A stretch of 64,000 bases of DNA from Cornus controversa (Eukaryota > Streptophyta > Magnoliopsida > Cornales > Cornaceae): the NCBI GenBank assembly GCA_026545225.1, contig CM048847.1, positions 3,472,001 through 3,536,000 of the forward strand. The letters run 5' to 3'. Each line of letters starts with the position of its first letter. Positions within the stretch are counted from its first letter, which is position 1. The notes beneath the pieces were generated by a model. It ran no database searches and was not told the origin of the DNA. It saw only the letters and a list, made by a program, of their open reading frames with translations. Of this stretch, positions 10,700 through 23,312 are shown piece after piece. Position numbers and translations under genes: made by a program.

Positions 10700-11110
10700 A
10701 AGTGTGGGTGAGTTACCTAGAGTAGGTCAATACTAGATTATGGTTGTGGTCATAAAGTGAACAAATCACCCAGAGTAGGTCAATACTCGGTCACGGTGAG
10801 GGCGTTGGAGCGATTACGTCACCTTGGAATAGGTAAATACTCGGTGACAGTAGTCTACCCACCTTGGAGTAGGTAAATACTCGGTGGCGGTGCTGATATG
10901 GTCTAACCACCTTGAACCATTTAAGACTCGATGACGGTGCTGATATGGTCTAATCATCTTGAGTCAAAATAAGCTCAGTGGCGGTGCTGATATGGTCTAA
11001 CCACTTTGAGCCACGTAATACTCGGTGACGGTGCTGATATGGTCTAATCACCTTGAGTAAACAAATAATTGGTGACGGTGCTGATATGGTCTAATCACCA
11101 ATGGGCAAAC
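10700..11110 (+). repeat. 47-bp minisatellite in LTR B
   Basis: TGCTGATATGGTCTAA recurs at 10891, 10938, 10985, 11032 and 11079, exactly 47 bp apart. Upstream (10710-10890) are more divergent copies of the GAGTAGGTAAATACTCGGTGA part. This stretch is missing from LTR C. Confidence 0.92.
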
Positions 11111-11604
11111 CAAAATATTGCCCCGCAAGTATGACATTGGCGGAGTAGGTCAAGGTCGTGAGATGGTTGTGGGAGGCGTTCCAGGTCACATGATTGGTTG
11201 AGAATCATGTAAGGATATCGGGTTGAGCCCGAGAGAGAGACAAGTGTGTGAACTTGCTTACATTATCGATTGTGAAGCATGCTTTGTGTTTAACGCATTC
11301 TTATATATGCGTTGTTTGTGACAGAACATGATATATGTTGGATATCTATTGCTTTTGCGCATGTTGTATGGTTTAAATGCATCTTCATTGCATTTGAGAT
11401 TGCTACTTGACGAGTAGGAGATGTAGTGGTTGATTTACATCGGTTATGTAGATGTGTTGACATATATGTTCTATATACATATTGGTGCTGAATGTTTACT
11501 GCTTTCAAGCATGTTGAAAATGATTTCCAAAATCATGTATAGTGGATTTTGTATGTTCATATGTGCTAGAGTAGCCATATACATCATTGGTTCATGCATG
11601 CTAG

Positions 11605-11814
11605 GTGGGGCATGGTCTTAAATATTGTGATATATTTAAGTGCATAAGTATATTTTTGAGAATATGTGAGGATCGGCCTGCTGCAGCAGTGATAGTATGG
11701 TTCTACATACCTTGTTGGGCCTTTGAGCTCACCCCCTCCCAGGTTTTGCAGGTGTTGCTGGTTTTGGAGTCAGTTGGGGAAACTGATAGCACCAGTTACA
11801 GAGGTAGTAATTAG
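11605..11814 (+). other. Possible small LTR-encoded peptide frame, B copy
   Basis: A short frame crossing the GAGCTCACCCCC motif reads LRICEDRPAAAVIVWFYIPC and on to LTPSQVLQVLL. It is also present at 4619-4828, and in the inverted element D at 15842-16090 and 32166-32414. Between B and D, 6 of 7 base differences in the shared 40-odd codons are silent in this frame. The start codon is not agreed between copies, and the region may instead be constrained as a regulatory or splice-like signal. Confidence 0.3.
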
Positions 11815-12008
11815 ATTCCTTAGAATCTAATTTATGTTCAGGATCTTGGATAGATAGATGTATTACATTTGGATTAAATGTATGAGGCGATTACGTAGAT
11901 TCAGTTCCTCCAGTTGTATTTATTCATGTGATGTATGTATTTAATACGGACATTCAAGGACTGAGGCATGTATATTTATAATTGTTTATGCATGTTGTAG
12001 AAATATTG

Positions 12009-12085
12009 GGGGGACACGGGCCCAGAAGTGTCCATATTTACTGTTAGATATAAATGCTGGGGGGACACGTGCCCAGAAGTGTCCA
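12009..12085 (+). repeat. Paired hairpin repeat near the LTR B 3' end
   Basis: Two copies of GGACACGKGCCCAGAAGTGTCC-type sequence, each with GGACAC/GTGTCC arms, about 50 bp apart. Also present in B's 5' LTR (5026-5100), C (13441-13520) and D (15608-15685 and 31932-32009). Confidence 0.85.
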
Positions 12086-12262
12086 TATGAATTGTAAAGC
12101 AGGTGTAATATGCCTGGAGCTGATTATTTAGAATGGGTCATGCCCGATTTTTGTAAAAATAATAGGAAATTGAATTATATGATCAGGTGGAGGTTATGCC
12201 GTGAGGGTGATCTCATGGGGGTCACACCTCGGTTTCCGGGCCTCGGGAATCGGGGCGTGACA

Positions 12263-13264
12263 TCAACCATCTGGAAAAGTAAAAGAAACAATTCCCAAGC
12301 TATCAAGGATTTTAAACAAGTTTAGTTTGAGTTGTTCTGATTAAAAAACCCATTCCTTGAGAAGTCGTGCCATAATCAGAATCGTAAGTTTCTTTTTTCC
12401 ATATTAGACCATCAAAGCATCCAAAAGAAGTGACGAACATGTCAATCCGAACTTCATCACAACCGTATGGTGCTTCGTTCCAAGTTCGACCGTTTGGACA
12501 TCTAAAGGAAACAATTAGCAAGCTACCGACCATTTTAAACTTGTTTCATTTGAGTTATTTTGATTCGAAAACCGCATTCCAAGAGAAGTCTTGCCATAAT
12601 ACTAATCGTACGCTGCTTTTTTCTAAATGAAACCATCAAAGCATCCCAAAGAAACGACGAGCATGTCGATCCGATCTTCATCCATGTTTGTTTGAGTTGT
12701 TCTGTGTCGAAAAGAACAATTGCTTGTAATAATCAGGCATGACGACAACCGTATTGCGCTTTGTGCTAGAATTGACCATTTGGATGTCCAGAAGAGTAGA
12801 GAATGACAACAACGGTTTCGAACTTGTTTCGTTTGACTTGTCCTGATTCGAAAAGTCCCAATCCACGTGAAATCGTGCCATACTTAGAATTATACATTGC
12901 TTTATGTCAAATTCAACCATCAGGACGTCCTGAATCAAAAATAGTAATTCCTTGCTGCACTCATGAATGATCACAACCGTATGGTGCTCTATGCCAACTT
13001 CAACCATCTGGAAAAGTAAAAGAAACAATTCCCAAGCTATCAAGGATTTTAAACAAGTTTAGTTTGAGTTGTTCTGATTCAAAAACCCATTCCTTGAGAA
13101 GTCGTGCCATAATCAGAATCGTAAGTTTCTTTTTTCCATATTAGACCATCAAAGCATCCAAAAGAAGTGACGAACATGTCAATCCGAACTTCATCACAAC
13201 CGTATGGTGCTTTGTTCCAAATTCGACCGTTTGGACATCTAGCGGAAACAATTAGCAAGCTACC
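12263..13264 (-). repeat. 736-bp satellite, - orientation, about 1.4 units
   Basis: Reverse complement of the 1642-4540 units. It begins at TCAACCATCTGG right after LTR B and ends in AAGCTACC at the edge of LTR C. It carries the GGGAC/GACGTCC variant near 12678-13043 and, at 13079-13264, the divergent type reading SARCPNGRIWNKAPYG. Confidence 0.95.
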
Positions 13265-15360
13265 TGTCACGCCCCGATTCCTGAGGCCCGGAAACCGAGG
13301 TGTGAACCCCGTGAGATCACCCTCACGACATAACCTCCACCTAATCATACAATTCGATTCCCTATTATTTTTACGAAAATCGGGCATGACCCATTCTAAA
13401 TAATCAGCTCCAGGCATATTACACCTGCTTTACAATTCATATGGACACTTCTGGGCACGTGTCCCCCCAACATTTATATCTAACAATAAATATGGACACT
13501 TCTGGGCCCGTGTCCCCCCAATATTTCTACAACATGCATAAACAATTATAAATATACATGCCTCAGTCCTTGAATATCCGTATTAAATACATACATCACA
13601 TTCCAACACATATAGCACATATATGTTCAAATACTTGCATAACACCTCACACATGCAAACAATTCCCACTTAGCATATTTTTATCATGCTATAACCAATG
13701 CATACATTTTCTATAAACAGATGGCATGCATTTCATTCACGTAACCCTACATATAAACACGTACATGTCAAATCATGCATATAAATCACATATGCACTTA
13801 CACTAGCATAAATATAGTTATGCTCTCATTCAATGCATGTATTCATTACAAGTAGCTAACATGCATTCCAATCACAATATATATACACATATATATATAT
13901 ATTACATCCCCCACATATGTATCAAGAACATATAAAACACTTAGCACATTTCATGCTTTTCAAATGCTTGCCAAAAGTTAAATTCAACTTAGCATGCATT
14001 TCTACCACTGCAACCATATATATATATAATCACATACATATATATACTTCCTGAACACCATGCATAAGAACCACATATGCATACAAGACCACACAGAGCT
14101 AAACAAGTATTATTTAGCATACTTTTCATAGACTTTAATCTATACATACATGCATATCACAATGCAATCAGGCGATTAATCTAACATGTTATCGCTTCCC
14201 AAACCCACACATACATATATATATACACACGCATATATATATCCTCTCATATCCCATGTATGCACAACATCCACCTATACCCACATATATATAAGCACCT
14301 ATATATATATATATATGTATAGACACATACCACATATGATTAAATTAATAACATATGTAAATTACTCAACGTAAATAAAAAGTACGTAAGAGGTAGAGGC
14401 AAGAATCAACTTGCCTTAAGTCCCGCTCTCCAATGAATCCGCGTCTGTAAAGCGGTCCATGCCAAGCCCGGTCCGGCCAGTCCTGTGTCAAAACCCACCC
14501 GAACAATCCATCGGGCCACTTCATCTCCTTTTGTTTCCATGCCTGGTCCAACCCATGTCTTGGTTCCAATCCAATCCGGCTCCATTTCAAATCTAAAGCC
14601 CAATTTAAACCAATCCACTTTTATTTCAGCCCACTTCTAGTTCCATTGGAAATCCAATACAAACTCAAGGCCTAAGCCCAATGCACAAACCATCGTCCAT
14701 ATATGTGTGCTTATGTATCACCGCTACAAGAAGGCCGAATCAAAATCAGCCCAGTTAATCCTCAAATTCAAATCATAAATCAACCATACCAAGCAACTAC
14801 CATGGAACAACCGAGCTCCATGACCCAGACCCATCAAGCCTGTCCAAACACTCCTCAAAGTCGAACCCAACTACGAGCACCTCAACTGAACCCAGTCACA
14901 ACTATCGGCTAAACAGTCCCCAGCCGAAACCCCCCTTTCGAACCAAACACGACCATGAGATCCCATCCAAACACAACCCCAAGTTCTCACCATTGAAGCC
15001 ACCATCCATGGACAGCCCACTGTCCAAACCGTGAGCTCCATCCTTCAGGCTCTATCCGATCACCACCATTAAAGAGACAAAAGAGAACCGAGCAGAACCA
15101 CAACCGAAAACCCATAGCCAACCAGCCACCTTGATCGGACCCTTGCCAATGAGCAAAAGTCACCCAAAACTCAACTGTAGCGAACCCACAACCAGCCACT
15201 CAGCCGAACCCATAACAGAGCTGATCCCACCGAAAGAGAACCCAAAACGGCCCCTAAGGACCACCGACCACCTCACTGTGATCAGCCACTCCCATCTCCG
15301 GCTACCTCCACCGCCGTGAGCCTCCAATCAGACCGAACACAACCCAGCCGAGACCAAACA
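13265..15360 (-). mobile_element. Element C: partial LTR of the B/D family, inverted
   Basis: Starts TGTCACGCCCC, the reverse of an LTR 3' end, and follows LTR B in reverse to about the GC-rich part. It is a shorter form than B's LTR, without the 47-bp minisatellite. It stops where D begins at 15361. Its remaining part is not seen on the far side of D. Old, incomplete copy. Confidence 0.85.
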
Positions 15361-17336
15361 TGTCACGCCCCGGTTTCCGACACCCGGTTAGGAGTGAGGG
15401 AAACGGGGGTGAATCCGTAATTTCACCTCAAGTTCCCACACCTTAATCTCATTTTAATTCATTCTATTGCGGAAGCATTCTATATGTGCACCCTTCAGGT
15501 GACATAAGATCATCAATAGCCCTTGCAAATGATTTTCACGAAAATCGGGCATGACCCATTCTAAATAATCAGCCCCTGGTGTGATGTACCTGCTTTACAA
15601 TTTATGTGGACACTTCTGGGCACGTGTCCCCCCAGCATTTATATCAAAACAATAAAATGGATACTTCTGGGCCCGTGTCCCCCCAAACTTTCTACAACAT
15701 GCATAAAACAATCATAATTATACATGCCTCAGTCCTTGAATGTCCGTATTAAATCTATACATCACATGAATGAAATATATCTGAAGGAACTGAATCACCA
15801 TATTCGCTCCATACATCTAACCCAAATGTCCTAGTTATACATTAAATTCTAAAGAATTTAACTACTACCTCTGCCACCGGTACCATGAGTCCTCTAACTG
15901 ACTCCGTAATCAGCAATACCTGCAAAACCTGGGAGGGGGTGAGCTCAAAGGCCCAACAAGGTATATAGAACCATACTATCATCGCAGCAGCAGGTCGATC
16001 CTCACATATTCTCAAAACTATACATGCACTTAAATATATCATAATATTTAAAGTCATGCCCCTCCTAACATACATGAACCGATAATGCACATGGCAGTTT
16101 TTGCATTTATGAACATTTAAATCAACTATACATGACTTATGAAATCATTTACAACATGTTCAAGGCAGTACACATCCAACGTCATTATGTATAGAAAACA
16201 TATATGAACAGAAGCATTTACATGAACAATGAAAATCACCTACCACGTCACCTACTCAACAAGATCCATGGAATCATGCATGAATGCACATGCTCATGCA
16301 TTTTTACCCAAACATCCACATTTCTCAAATCATGCATGATGCTTCACATAAGTGCAAATACATACGTATATAACTCACACCAAACTAATTCATAGGGGGC
16401 TTTCTCATCACTCCAATAGTAAGGGTCTCTTCGGCACCCAAACTCTGCTTGTGCTTTATCGGGTTACTAACCCGAAGGGAGCACCTCCTCTTGGCCAAGT
16501 TTTGGGTCTTTCACCCTAGGGGCCATCCCCTTATCTTAATTTTCACACTCCTGCCCCAAAATCATATATTTAGTGCATATAAGCACACCCATGCACTTAT
16601 CCACACCATGAATGCATTTTTGTCAAATCAATGCATTTTCCTTTCACCTCAAGATTGTCACAATGTCATCACACTCATATCATGGAAACCATCATGCTTA
16701 TGCATTTTTCAAGAAAGTCACATCTCACATGCACAAATCTACAAACACCACATCTTCACGTTTTCACCAATGAACACAGTTTTCATGAAAATCATTCATA
16801 ATCACATTTGCACGTACACAACATATGTATATAGATGTCACATCTAGCATATAATCACATGTATACATATATTAGCATAAATATAATCATGCTTTCATTT
16901 CAATCATGCATTTACTACGAGCATATACAATCACGCAAATATATATGTATATGTACATCACGTCACTCATACAGGTAGTAAAAACATACATAATACTTCA
17001 CATATTTCATGCTTTCCAATGCCCTTCTATGCTATAATCAATCTAGCATGCATTTATACCACTGTACCACATATATGATCACATATATATTTTTACGTAT
17101 ACTCAACTCATGCATAAGAATCACATATGCATGCAAGGCAACATCTAGCAAAATATACATATATAATTTAGCATACTTTACATAGCTCAATCCCTAAATA
17201 TGCATATGACAATGCAATTCGGTATCCGCACTTAACAATGCTCTTACCCTCCAAGCCCACACATATATATATATATATCTACCCACATATATATATATAT
17301 ATATCCTCACCTCCCACGCATATACATATACATCCA

Positions 17337-17367
<31 letters not shown>

Positions 17368-19181
17368 ATATATATATATGCAAAGACCACATACGATCAA
17401 ATTAAGCACATATGTAAAATTAATCAGCATAATTAAAATATACATAGAGATAGAGGCAAGAATCAACTTGCCTTAGGTCCCGCTTTTTCTGTGCCCGCGC
17501 CTGCCAAGCGGCCTATTTCCATGCTCGGTCCAGTCCTGTGCCGAAGTCCACACGAACAATCCCATGAACCACTTTATCTCCTTTTTATCCCCATTCTTGG
17601 ACCATTTTAATTAGGCCCAAGAATAATCACAACTATCTGCAACCCAATCACTTTGGCAAGCCCAATATCAAGGTCCAAATGTTAAGCCCATCTTTAATTT
17701 AAAAGTCTAAGTCCACACACTATCCATTATCACACACGTATATATATATATATATATATATACACCTTCTTTGTGCCAAACTAAGCTGCCACTATTTTTA
17801 ATCCAAGCTCAAACCAATGTTCAAGTCAAACCCACCATTGAGCCATCAATCCATAGTAGCCCCAAGTTCTCACCCTTAAAGTCACCATTCTCTACCTCTC
17901 TCGCTTGCTACCAAAACACCAACCAACAATCCGAAGACCCACAACCATCACCATGTTTGGCCAGCATACCCAGCCACAGCCGGCTATCGAAACAACTATT
18001 CAAAACCACCAACTTCAGCCAACCCGAGTCGCGGCTACACCACCACAATTAGTCACAATTCATGAGCAAACCCAGCCGTCGAGGCACCAAGGAGACCCAC
18101 TGTTTAGCCATAACCGAAACCCCCAAGTTCCACTACCGGCCAGCCTCATCACCAACCAAACTCAGTAGTAAGATCACCACGACCACAGCAAACTCAAACA
18201 CAAAACCGAAGCTTGCCGGAGCCACTCGAAAACCCAGCCATGAAAAGCCATAAATCAGCCATACGCAAGTCAAACCCAGCTCCCACAACACCACCGTGCC
18301 CATGGCTGCCGACCTTGGCTGCCTTCTACCCGAAACAACCAAGAACAAGAAAACCCCAAACGGAACCAACCCACCAGCTCCACCACCGTCGCTACTAGCC
18401 ACGGCCGCCGAGAACGAACCCAAAACTCAGCCAATCGAAACTCCGTCAACACCTTGGTCAACCACCCCCTGTTCGAGCCATTGAGTCACCGTCGGGATCA
18501 TCGCTGGTCGAACCTTCCACCGAACCAACGAACTCAACCCAGTCGCGAACAGCTCAGCCGAATCGAGCCGCCACGCGACGCCGGGCAACACCACCGTGGG
18601 CAACCACGGTCGCCGTCGACGCTCCTGCCGGAAATGGCCCCCGTCGCCGCTGATCGGGTCGCCGAAACTGATCCCCCCTCTCGGCAGCTCTCTCTTTCTC
18701 TCTCGGTTCTCTCTCTCTCCCCGACTTCCTCTTCTTCTCTTCTTTCTTTTTCTTTTCTTCTTTTTCCTTTTCTCTTTCTTTTCTCTTTTTCTTTCTTTTC
18801 TTTTCTTCTTTTTCTCTTTTCTTTTCTTTTCTTCTTTTTCTCTTTTTCGGCAGATCACTTCTCCTCCTCTCATTTCTTATCTTCTTTTCTTCTACCAAAT
18901 GAGATCCACTCATTATTTATGTACATATATTCTATATATATATACATACTTAACCCACATTTCTTCATAATTGCATATGAGCCTACCCTACATTTATAAT
19001 TAAATATAAATATAGGCCCCATATATATATATATATGTATATATATATACACATATACATACACCTTCCACTTATATGAAATGTATCCACACCCTTTCCG
19101 GGATTTAATTAATCCGAAAAAAAAAAAATTAATCCGGTCCGAAATCGCTGGGAACCGGTCAAAAAAATTCCGGTCCTTACA
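15361..19181 (-). mobile_element. 3' LTR of D, 3.8 kb, inverted
   Basis: Runs from TGTCACGCCCC (LTR end, reversed) to GGTCCTTACA (LTR start, reversed). It contains the GGGGGTGAGCTC motif (about 15935-15952 reversed), AT microsatellites at 17262-17290, 17338-17380, 17740-17762 and 19021-19050, a GC-rich part (about 18390-18680) and a pyrimidine tract (18690-18847). Frames at 18427-18999 come from the tract. Confidence 0.9.
18690..18847. repeat. Pyrimidine tract in LTR D
   Basis: Almost only C/T for about 150 bp; the counterpart of the B purine tract at 8438-8625, with an adjoining GC-rich stretch. Confidence 0.85.
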
Positions 19182-21043
19182 ACCTCCCCTCCTTCAAGGA
19201 ATTTCGTCCTCGAAATTAGCATAGTCATGGTCTTTCCAAAACCAATCCTTACAGACGTCATTCTCGTCAATAAGCATCACTTGCTCTCTCCACATACCCT
19301 AGGCGCTACACTTGCAACACCTAACTCATAACACCCAAGTCTGGCACAATCAGTGCGTCTCAACTGCCGTAAGGCAATATAACCACTTCTGTGACATGGC
19401 TGAGTGACTCCTAAGCCCATGTACGGTTCACTCACGAATTCCTCCGAAGCACTTGCTTCGTAGAGTCCACAGTCCCTATCTCGAGACCTATCTAGTCCAT
19501 CTCTATTTCTAGTCTAAGGCAACACCTTTGACTAATCATACCAATCACTCACACTGATACTTCCCTATAATCCGGGATCTTCAATACTCAAAGTCATTCT
19601 TTTAATATCCAACATGACTTTCAATTTCTGGCATACCATTCCCGGGCTTAGTCTAATATCCTGGGCATCATCACAACACAAATCACATCAATCCAGTGCA
19701 CATCACAAGCGCACTCACCAGCAAGGCACATGACAGTGCACTCGTCGATACAAACCACGTAAGCGGTGTACTTGCCGCAGCAAGGCACATAATCCTGCCC
19801 AGTCTCGAAGACTACAACCCATTGGAATTCAATGCCAAGTCCAGGATCTTACATCCCACTGGTTTCACGATCTCATTATTCAAGAGAACTATTTCCCATT
19901 TTCATCGTTCACACCAAGGAATCAGTTGACAATTAGAGAGAATTCCTTTCATATTAGCACTTCACTTTAGACAACCCTTACCAATGAAAGTTTGAGATCA
20001 CCTACAGTAACCAAACGCCAAACCATACAGTGGCCGCAGCCCACTGCATCTACACATCCACTGCGTCCACCTCTCCCCTTCACGGTAAGAAACTATCCTC
20101 ACTTCAGATACCATATGTCAGGATTCTCATCCATTATCAACTTATCCTTCTCTTAACATCAGATCCACACTTTAATCCAACTGCATCAATCATGCGCATA
20201 TCACAGTACACCACCAAGGTCAAGGCACATAAGGAGCGCACTTGTCAAACAAATCATCCAGTTCTGTCCATCTTTGTGGACTACATTTCGTTGGCATTTA
20301 GTGCCAAGATTAGGGTTCTACATGCCCTTAGCTTCACAATCTCATTTCCTAAGGAATTAATCTGACTTACCCGTCCATTGATCCTAACGGACGTCTTCGA
20401 CTTCCCAGGTATTTATCCATCCCTTTCCAGCATCTCTCTTGAGACCCCAAGATCCTGACTGCTTCGTCTAGGACCCCACAAATCCTTTCGTGCATCACTA
20501 TTGCATTAATCAACACCTAGGCATTACGATGCATCGCCAATGCATCATCAAAATCATCACATGTCCACTGACTCCAAGAATTAGGTCAATTCCGAGTCCT
20601 CAATAATCGTGTAATGATTGTAACGCTAATGCAAATCATTATCAAAATCATTACCAAACTCTCGGTTTGGAAAGTCCCAAGGCAAATCAAGTCCTTCTTC
20701 ACCCACACCAGACTCTTACTCCAAAGTCTATCACAAGATGTCTATTTCAACATCATAGTCCGTTCAACTCCAAACCTCTACCTAGGTTTGCCAATTCTCA
20801 AGACTGAAATTCCTAGGTGACTACATGTCACTACTAGTCATGTGACGCCAAATGCAACACAAAAGGGTAATGCACAGTCACATGAATCACGTATAGCACA
20901 TAGCATATAACATACAACATGTTAATCAAATAAACACATACCATGCATGATATGAAACATGATGCATCAAATCAAATTAAAACCCTAGCTCTCGGGCTAA
21001 CACTAAGAAAATACCCCTGACCATACACGGTCTTAGTACTTCC
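19182..21043 (-). other. Interior of D, PPT-side part, with polypurine tract
   Basis: Opens with ACCTCCCCTCC (reverse of the polypurine tract) and the reversed TTTCGAGGACGAAAT motif, then follows B's interior in reverse, including the hairpin repeat region near 19690-19800. No coding domain was recognised. It ends in CTTCC (21039-21043), the left target duplication of element A. Confidence 0.85.
21039..21043. repeat. Target-site duplication of element A (left copy)
   Basis: CTTCC directly before the 5' LTR; identical CTTCC at 30646-30650 directly after the 3' LTR. Five bases is the usual gypsy integrase footprint. Confidence 0.95.
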
Positions 21044-21424
21044 TGTAAGGACCGTGACCATTTTTGGCCGATTTTCTTGAATTTTCATTTAATTGTCATA
21101 TTAAGACATTAAATGATTGTGTATGTGTTTTAAATTTAAAATGCATGTTTAGATAACTTATTTAAGATTTGGAGAAGTTTTTGGAGCGTTTGGCAAAAGT
21201 TGACTTTTTCGGGTCCGGTCAACCTAGGGGCGCGGGCCCCGTGGGCCCAGAAAATCCAAAAGTCTCAGAATGACCTCAAATTTTGAGGATAGCTTAAATA
21301 AAATATTTGACGCGCAACGGAATTGATTTCGTGTCAATCGGAGTTACGGAACTCCGAAAATGAGCCCGGGAAGGTTTAGTGAAAAGGTGATGGCATGCTT
21401 GTAATTATGAGTAGATCATTTAGG

Positions 21425-21434
21425 CTATAAATAG
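21425..21434 (+). promoter_or_regulatory. TATA box of LTR A
   Basis: CTATAAATAG, a near-ideal plant TATA box, with a pyrimidine-rich start region (ATCACTCTCTTCTCACAG) about 25 bp downstream. The same box is at 28516-28525 in the 3' LTR. The transcription start is inferred at about 21450-21465. Confidence 0.75.
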
Positions 21435-22190
21435 CCATGGGATCTCAGCCATTATCACTCTCTTCTCACAGCCGTGTAAGCATCTATACATATATATACA
21501 TAGCTTCTTCATCTTCTTCCTTTCTTCATGAATTTTGAGGGGCTTCGGGTGAGAGTTTGATTTCGCCGAAGAAGGAAGAAACGATCTACGCGTTGAGAGC
21601 TTGAGATTGATCGGTCCAAAATCATTTTTGGAGAAGGTTGATCTTTTGGGTGAGATTTGGGGGAATTCAATTGGAAGCTCTTCCAATTTGAGGTAGGGAT
21701 GTTTAACTCATAAAATCCGGGATTCTTGTGAGTATATTGGTTGTCTATGACAACCAATTGGTTATGTGGAGTAAATAGATGTTCCTCAATGTTGAAGCAT
21801 GCTATTTTATATCATTAAATGTGCTCACAATGTTGGTTGATATGATTGTATGCTTATAAATGCCTTAGAGAAATTTATGAGCATGTTGGGATTGATTTAT
21901 GAAATTATGTTGGTGGATTCATGTATAATAGTGAGGATGACTTCATGTGTTTGATAAATTGCTTTAAAAACATTGCGAAGGATGTGTGTTATGTGAAATG
22001 TAGAGGTGTGAAACATGTCCATTGTAAATGCATATGATGCCTAAATGGGAATTTGTTTAAGTGTGATTGTTAGATGCCTTATTGGTTGTAAATGATGAAT
22101 GTACATTTGAATAAATTGTGGGGTTCATCTTCATTGGTATGGTGAGGGAGGCAAGTAATGTGAACGGTGGAATCCATTCGGTAAAACGGC

Positions 22191-22316
22191 GAGGTATTCC
22201 GGTAAAGGTAACCCTCGTTAGGTATTCCGGTCAAGGTACCCTCATGGATTGATGTGTAGTGAGGTATTCCGATAAAGGTAACCCTCAAGAGGTATTCCGG
22301 TAAAGGTAACCCTCTA
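22191..22316 (+). repeat. GGTATTCCGGTAAAGG minisatellite in LTR A
   Basis: Four copies of a GAGGTATTCCGGTAAAGGTA-type unit begin near 22191, 22218, 22261 and 22288; also in the 3' LTR at offset 7091. Its place in the LTR corresponds to the 47-bp minisatellite of B. Confidence 0.85.
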
Positions 22317-23095
22317 TAGGTGGGATTGGTTGTCCATGGGGATTGGAGACCAATATGTGGGAAGGATGAGGGAGTCGTGCATATCATGTTGCATTCTACC
22401 TTGTTTGTGATATGGTTGTGTGTGCGCATGAATTTCCAATATGTTAAATGCAAAATGTATGGTTACGTGGTACTCACGGAGTTGGTGGAATTATGTTTTA
22501 AATGTTTCTACTGAGCTTGTGGTTGCTCATCCCATGTGGATTAACATTTTTCAGGAAATGGAAAGGAGGTGATGGAGACTCCCCAATAGTACATTGGCGT
22601 GGAGTGGTTTTGGTCCTTTTGAAGACTTTATGTTGTTTTGTTGGAATGCATGTCCGGATTGTGGACCATATGCATGATATGAATATGTAAAGACCATTTG
22701 TTTTCTGAAAACATGTTTTATTGGTGCTTTACGGTTTCATGCACTTAAATCTAAATTTTTGGTGTATGTGGTTTGTGACTTGTAATTTTGCACAATGTAT
22801 GTATATGGAAAGATAATTGTGTTAGCTTCGTTTTGATGGGTCATGGACCTTATTTCGATTTATATTGAGAAAGATAGGCATGTTTTGGTGCAAGGGTTGG
22901 AAATCTGACCTACACCCACTAAATTGAGTATAACTTGAGTTGTGGTTGGTATTTTTGAATGATTCAAGTTGGGTTAGAAACTAGACATCTTGAGGATGAT
23001 TCATGTCAAATTTCAGGTCAAACGGAGTTACGGGTTGTGAGATATTAGTATTTGAAGTCAGGTTGAGGAGTGCTGTCAAAATTTCGGAACTGGTG

Positions 23096-23312
23096 CAGTT
23101 TGAGGTGGCTCAAAGTCCACTTTGAGGCGCCTGGAAAAGTTTGAGGTGGCTCAAAGTCGACTTTGAGGCGCCTGAAAATCTTTGAGACGCCTCAAAGTGG
23201 AGTTTGAGGTGCCTCAAAGTGCATTTTTGATAACTTTAACCCTACTGGAAGTTCCAGGCGACTCAAACTCAAGTTTGAGGCGCCTCAAAGTCTCAGGAAC
23301 CTTAAAAATGTG
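23096..23312. repeat. Palindromic short-repeat cassette in LTR A
   Basis: About nine copies of a palindrome of the form CTTTGAGGCGCCTCAAAG and partial forms (GGTGGCTCAAAG, AGGCGACTCAAA). The second LTR has the same cassette at about 30187-30403. Confidence 0.9.

Larger units (their letters stand above)
4541..12262 (+). mobile_element. Element B: non-autonomous long-LTR gypsy element (LARD-like)
   Basis: Parts in order: incomplete 5' LTR (4541-5276), initiator tRNA-Met PBS (5280-5291), non-coding interior (5277-7949), polypurine tract (about 7937-7949), 3' LTR (7950-12262). I find no gag, protease, RT or integrase frame in the 2.7 kb interior. Termini (TGTAAGGACCG...GGGGCGTGACA), PBS and the TTTCGAGGACGAAAT motif before the polypurine tract are shared with Tekay-type chromoviruses, including element A here. 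The 5' LTR remnant differs from the matching part of the 3' LTR at about 8 of 736 sites (1.1%). At a generic plant rate of 1.3e-8 per site per year this would be about 0.4 million years; the rate for this species is unknown. The left end joins satellite without an LTR start, so no target duplication survives. Confidence 0.88.
7950..12262 (+). mobile_element. 3' LTR of B, complete, 4.3 kb
   Basis: Starts TGTAAGGACCGG and ends GGGGCGTGACA. It is unusually long (4313 bp). From left to right it holds AT microsatellites (8041-8076 and 8171-8193), a purine-rich tract (about 8438-8625), a GC-rich part (about 8630-9060), more AT runs (9765-9855), a 47-bp minisatellite (about 10700-11110), the GAGCTCACCCCC motif (11725-11736) and the GGACAC...GTGTCC hairpin pair (12009-12085). 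A 154-codon frame near 8403 is a by-product of the purine tract. Confidence 0.9.

Noticed and set aside
16449-16847. 132-codon frame, identical at 32773-33171
   Set aside because: Identity is due to the two LTRs of D being nearly identical; the frame has no domain and no counterpart in B.
18427-18999. Overlapping frames of 119-181 codons on both strands
   Set aside because: Low-complexity pyrimidine tract in LTR D, read in several frames; no domain.
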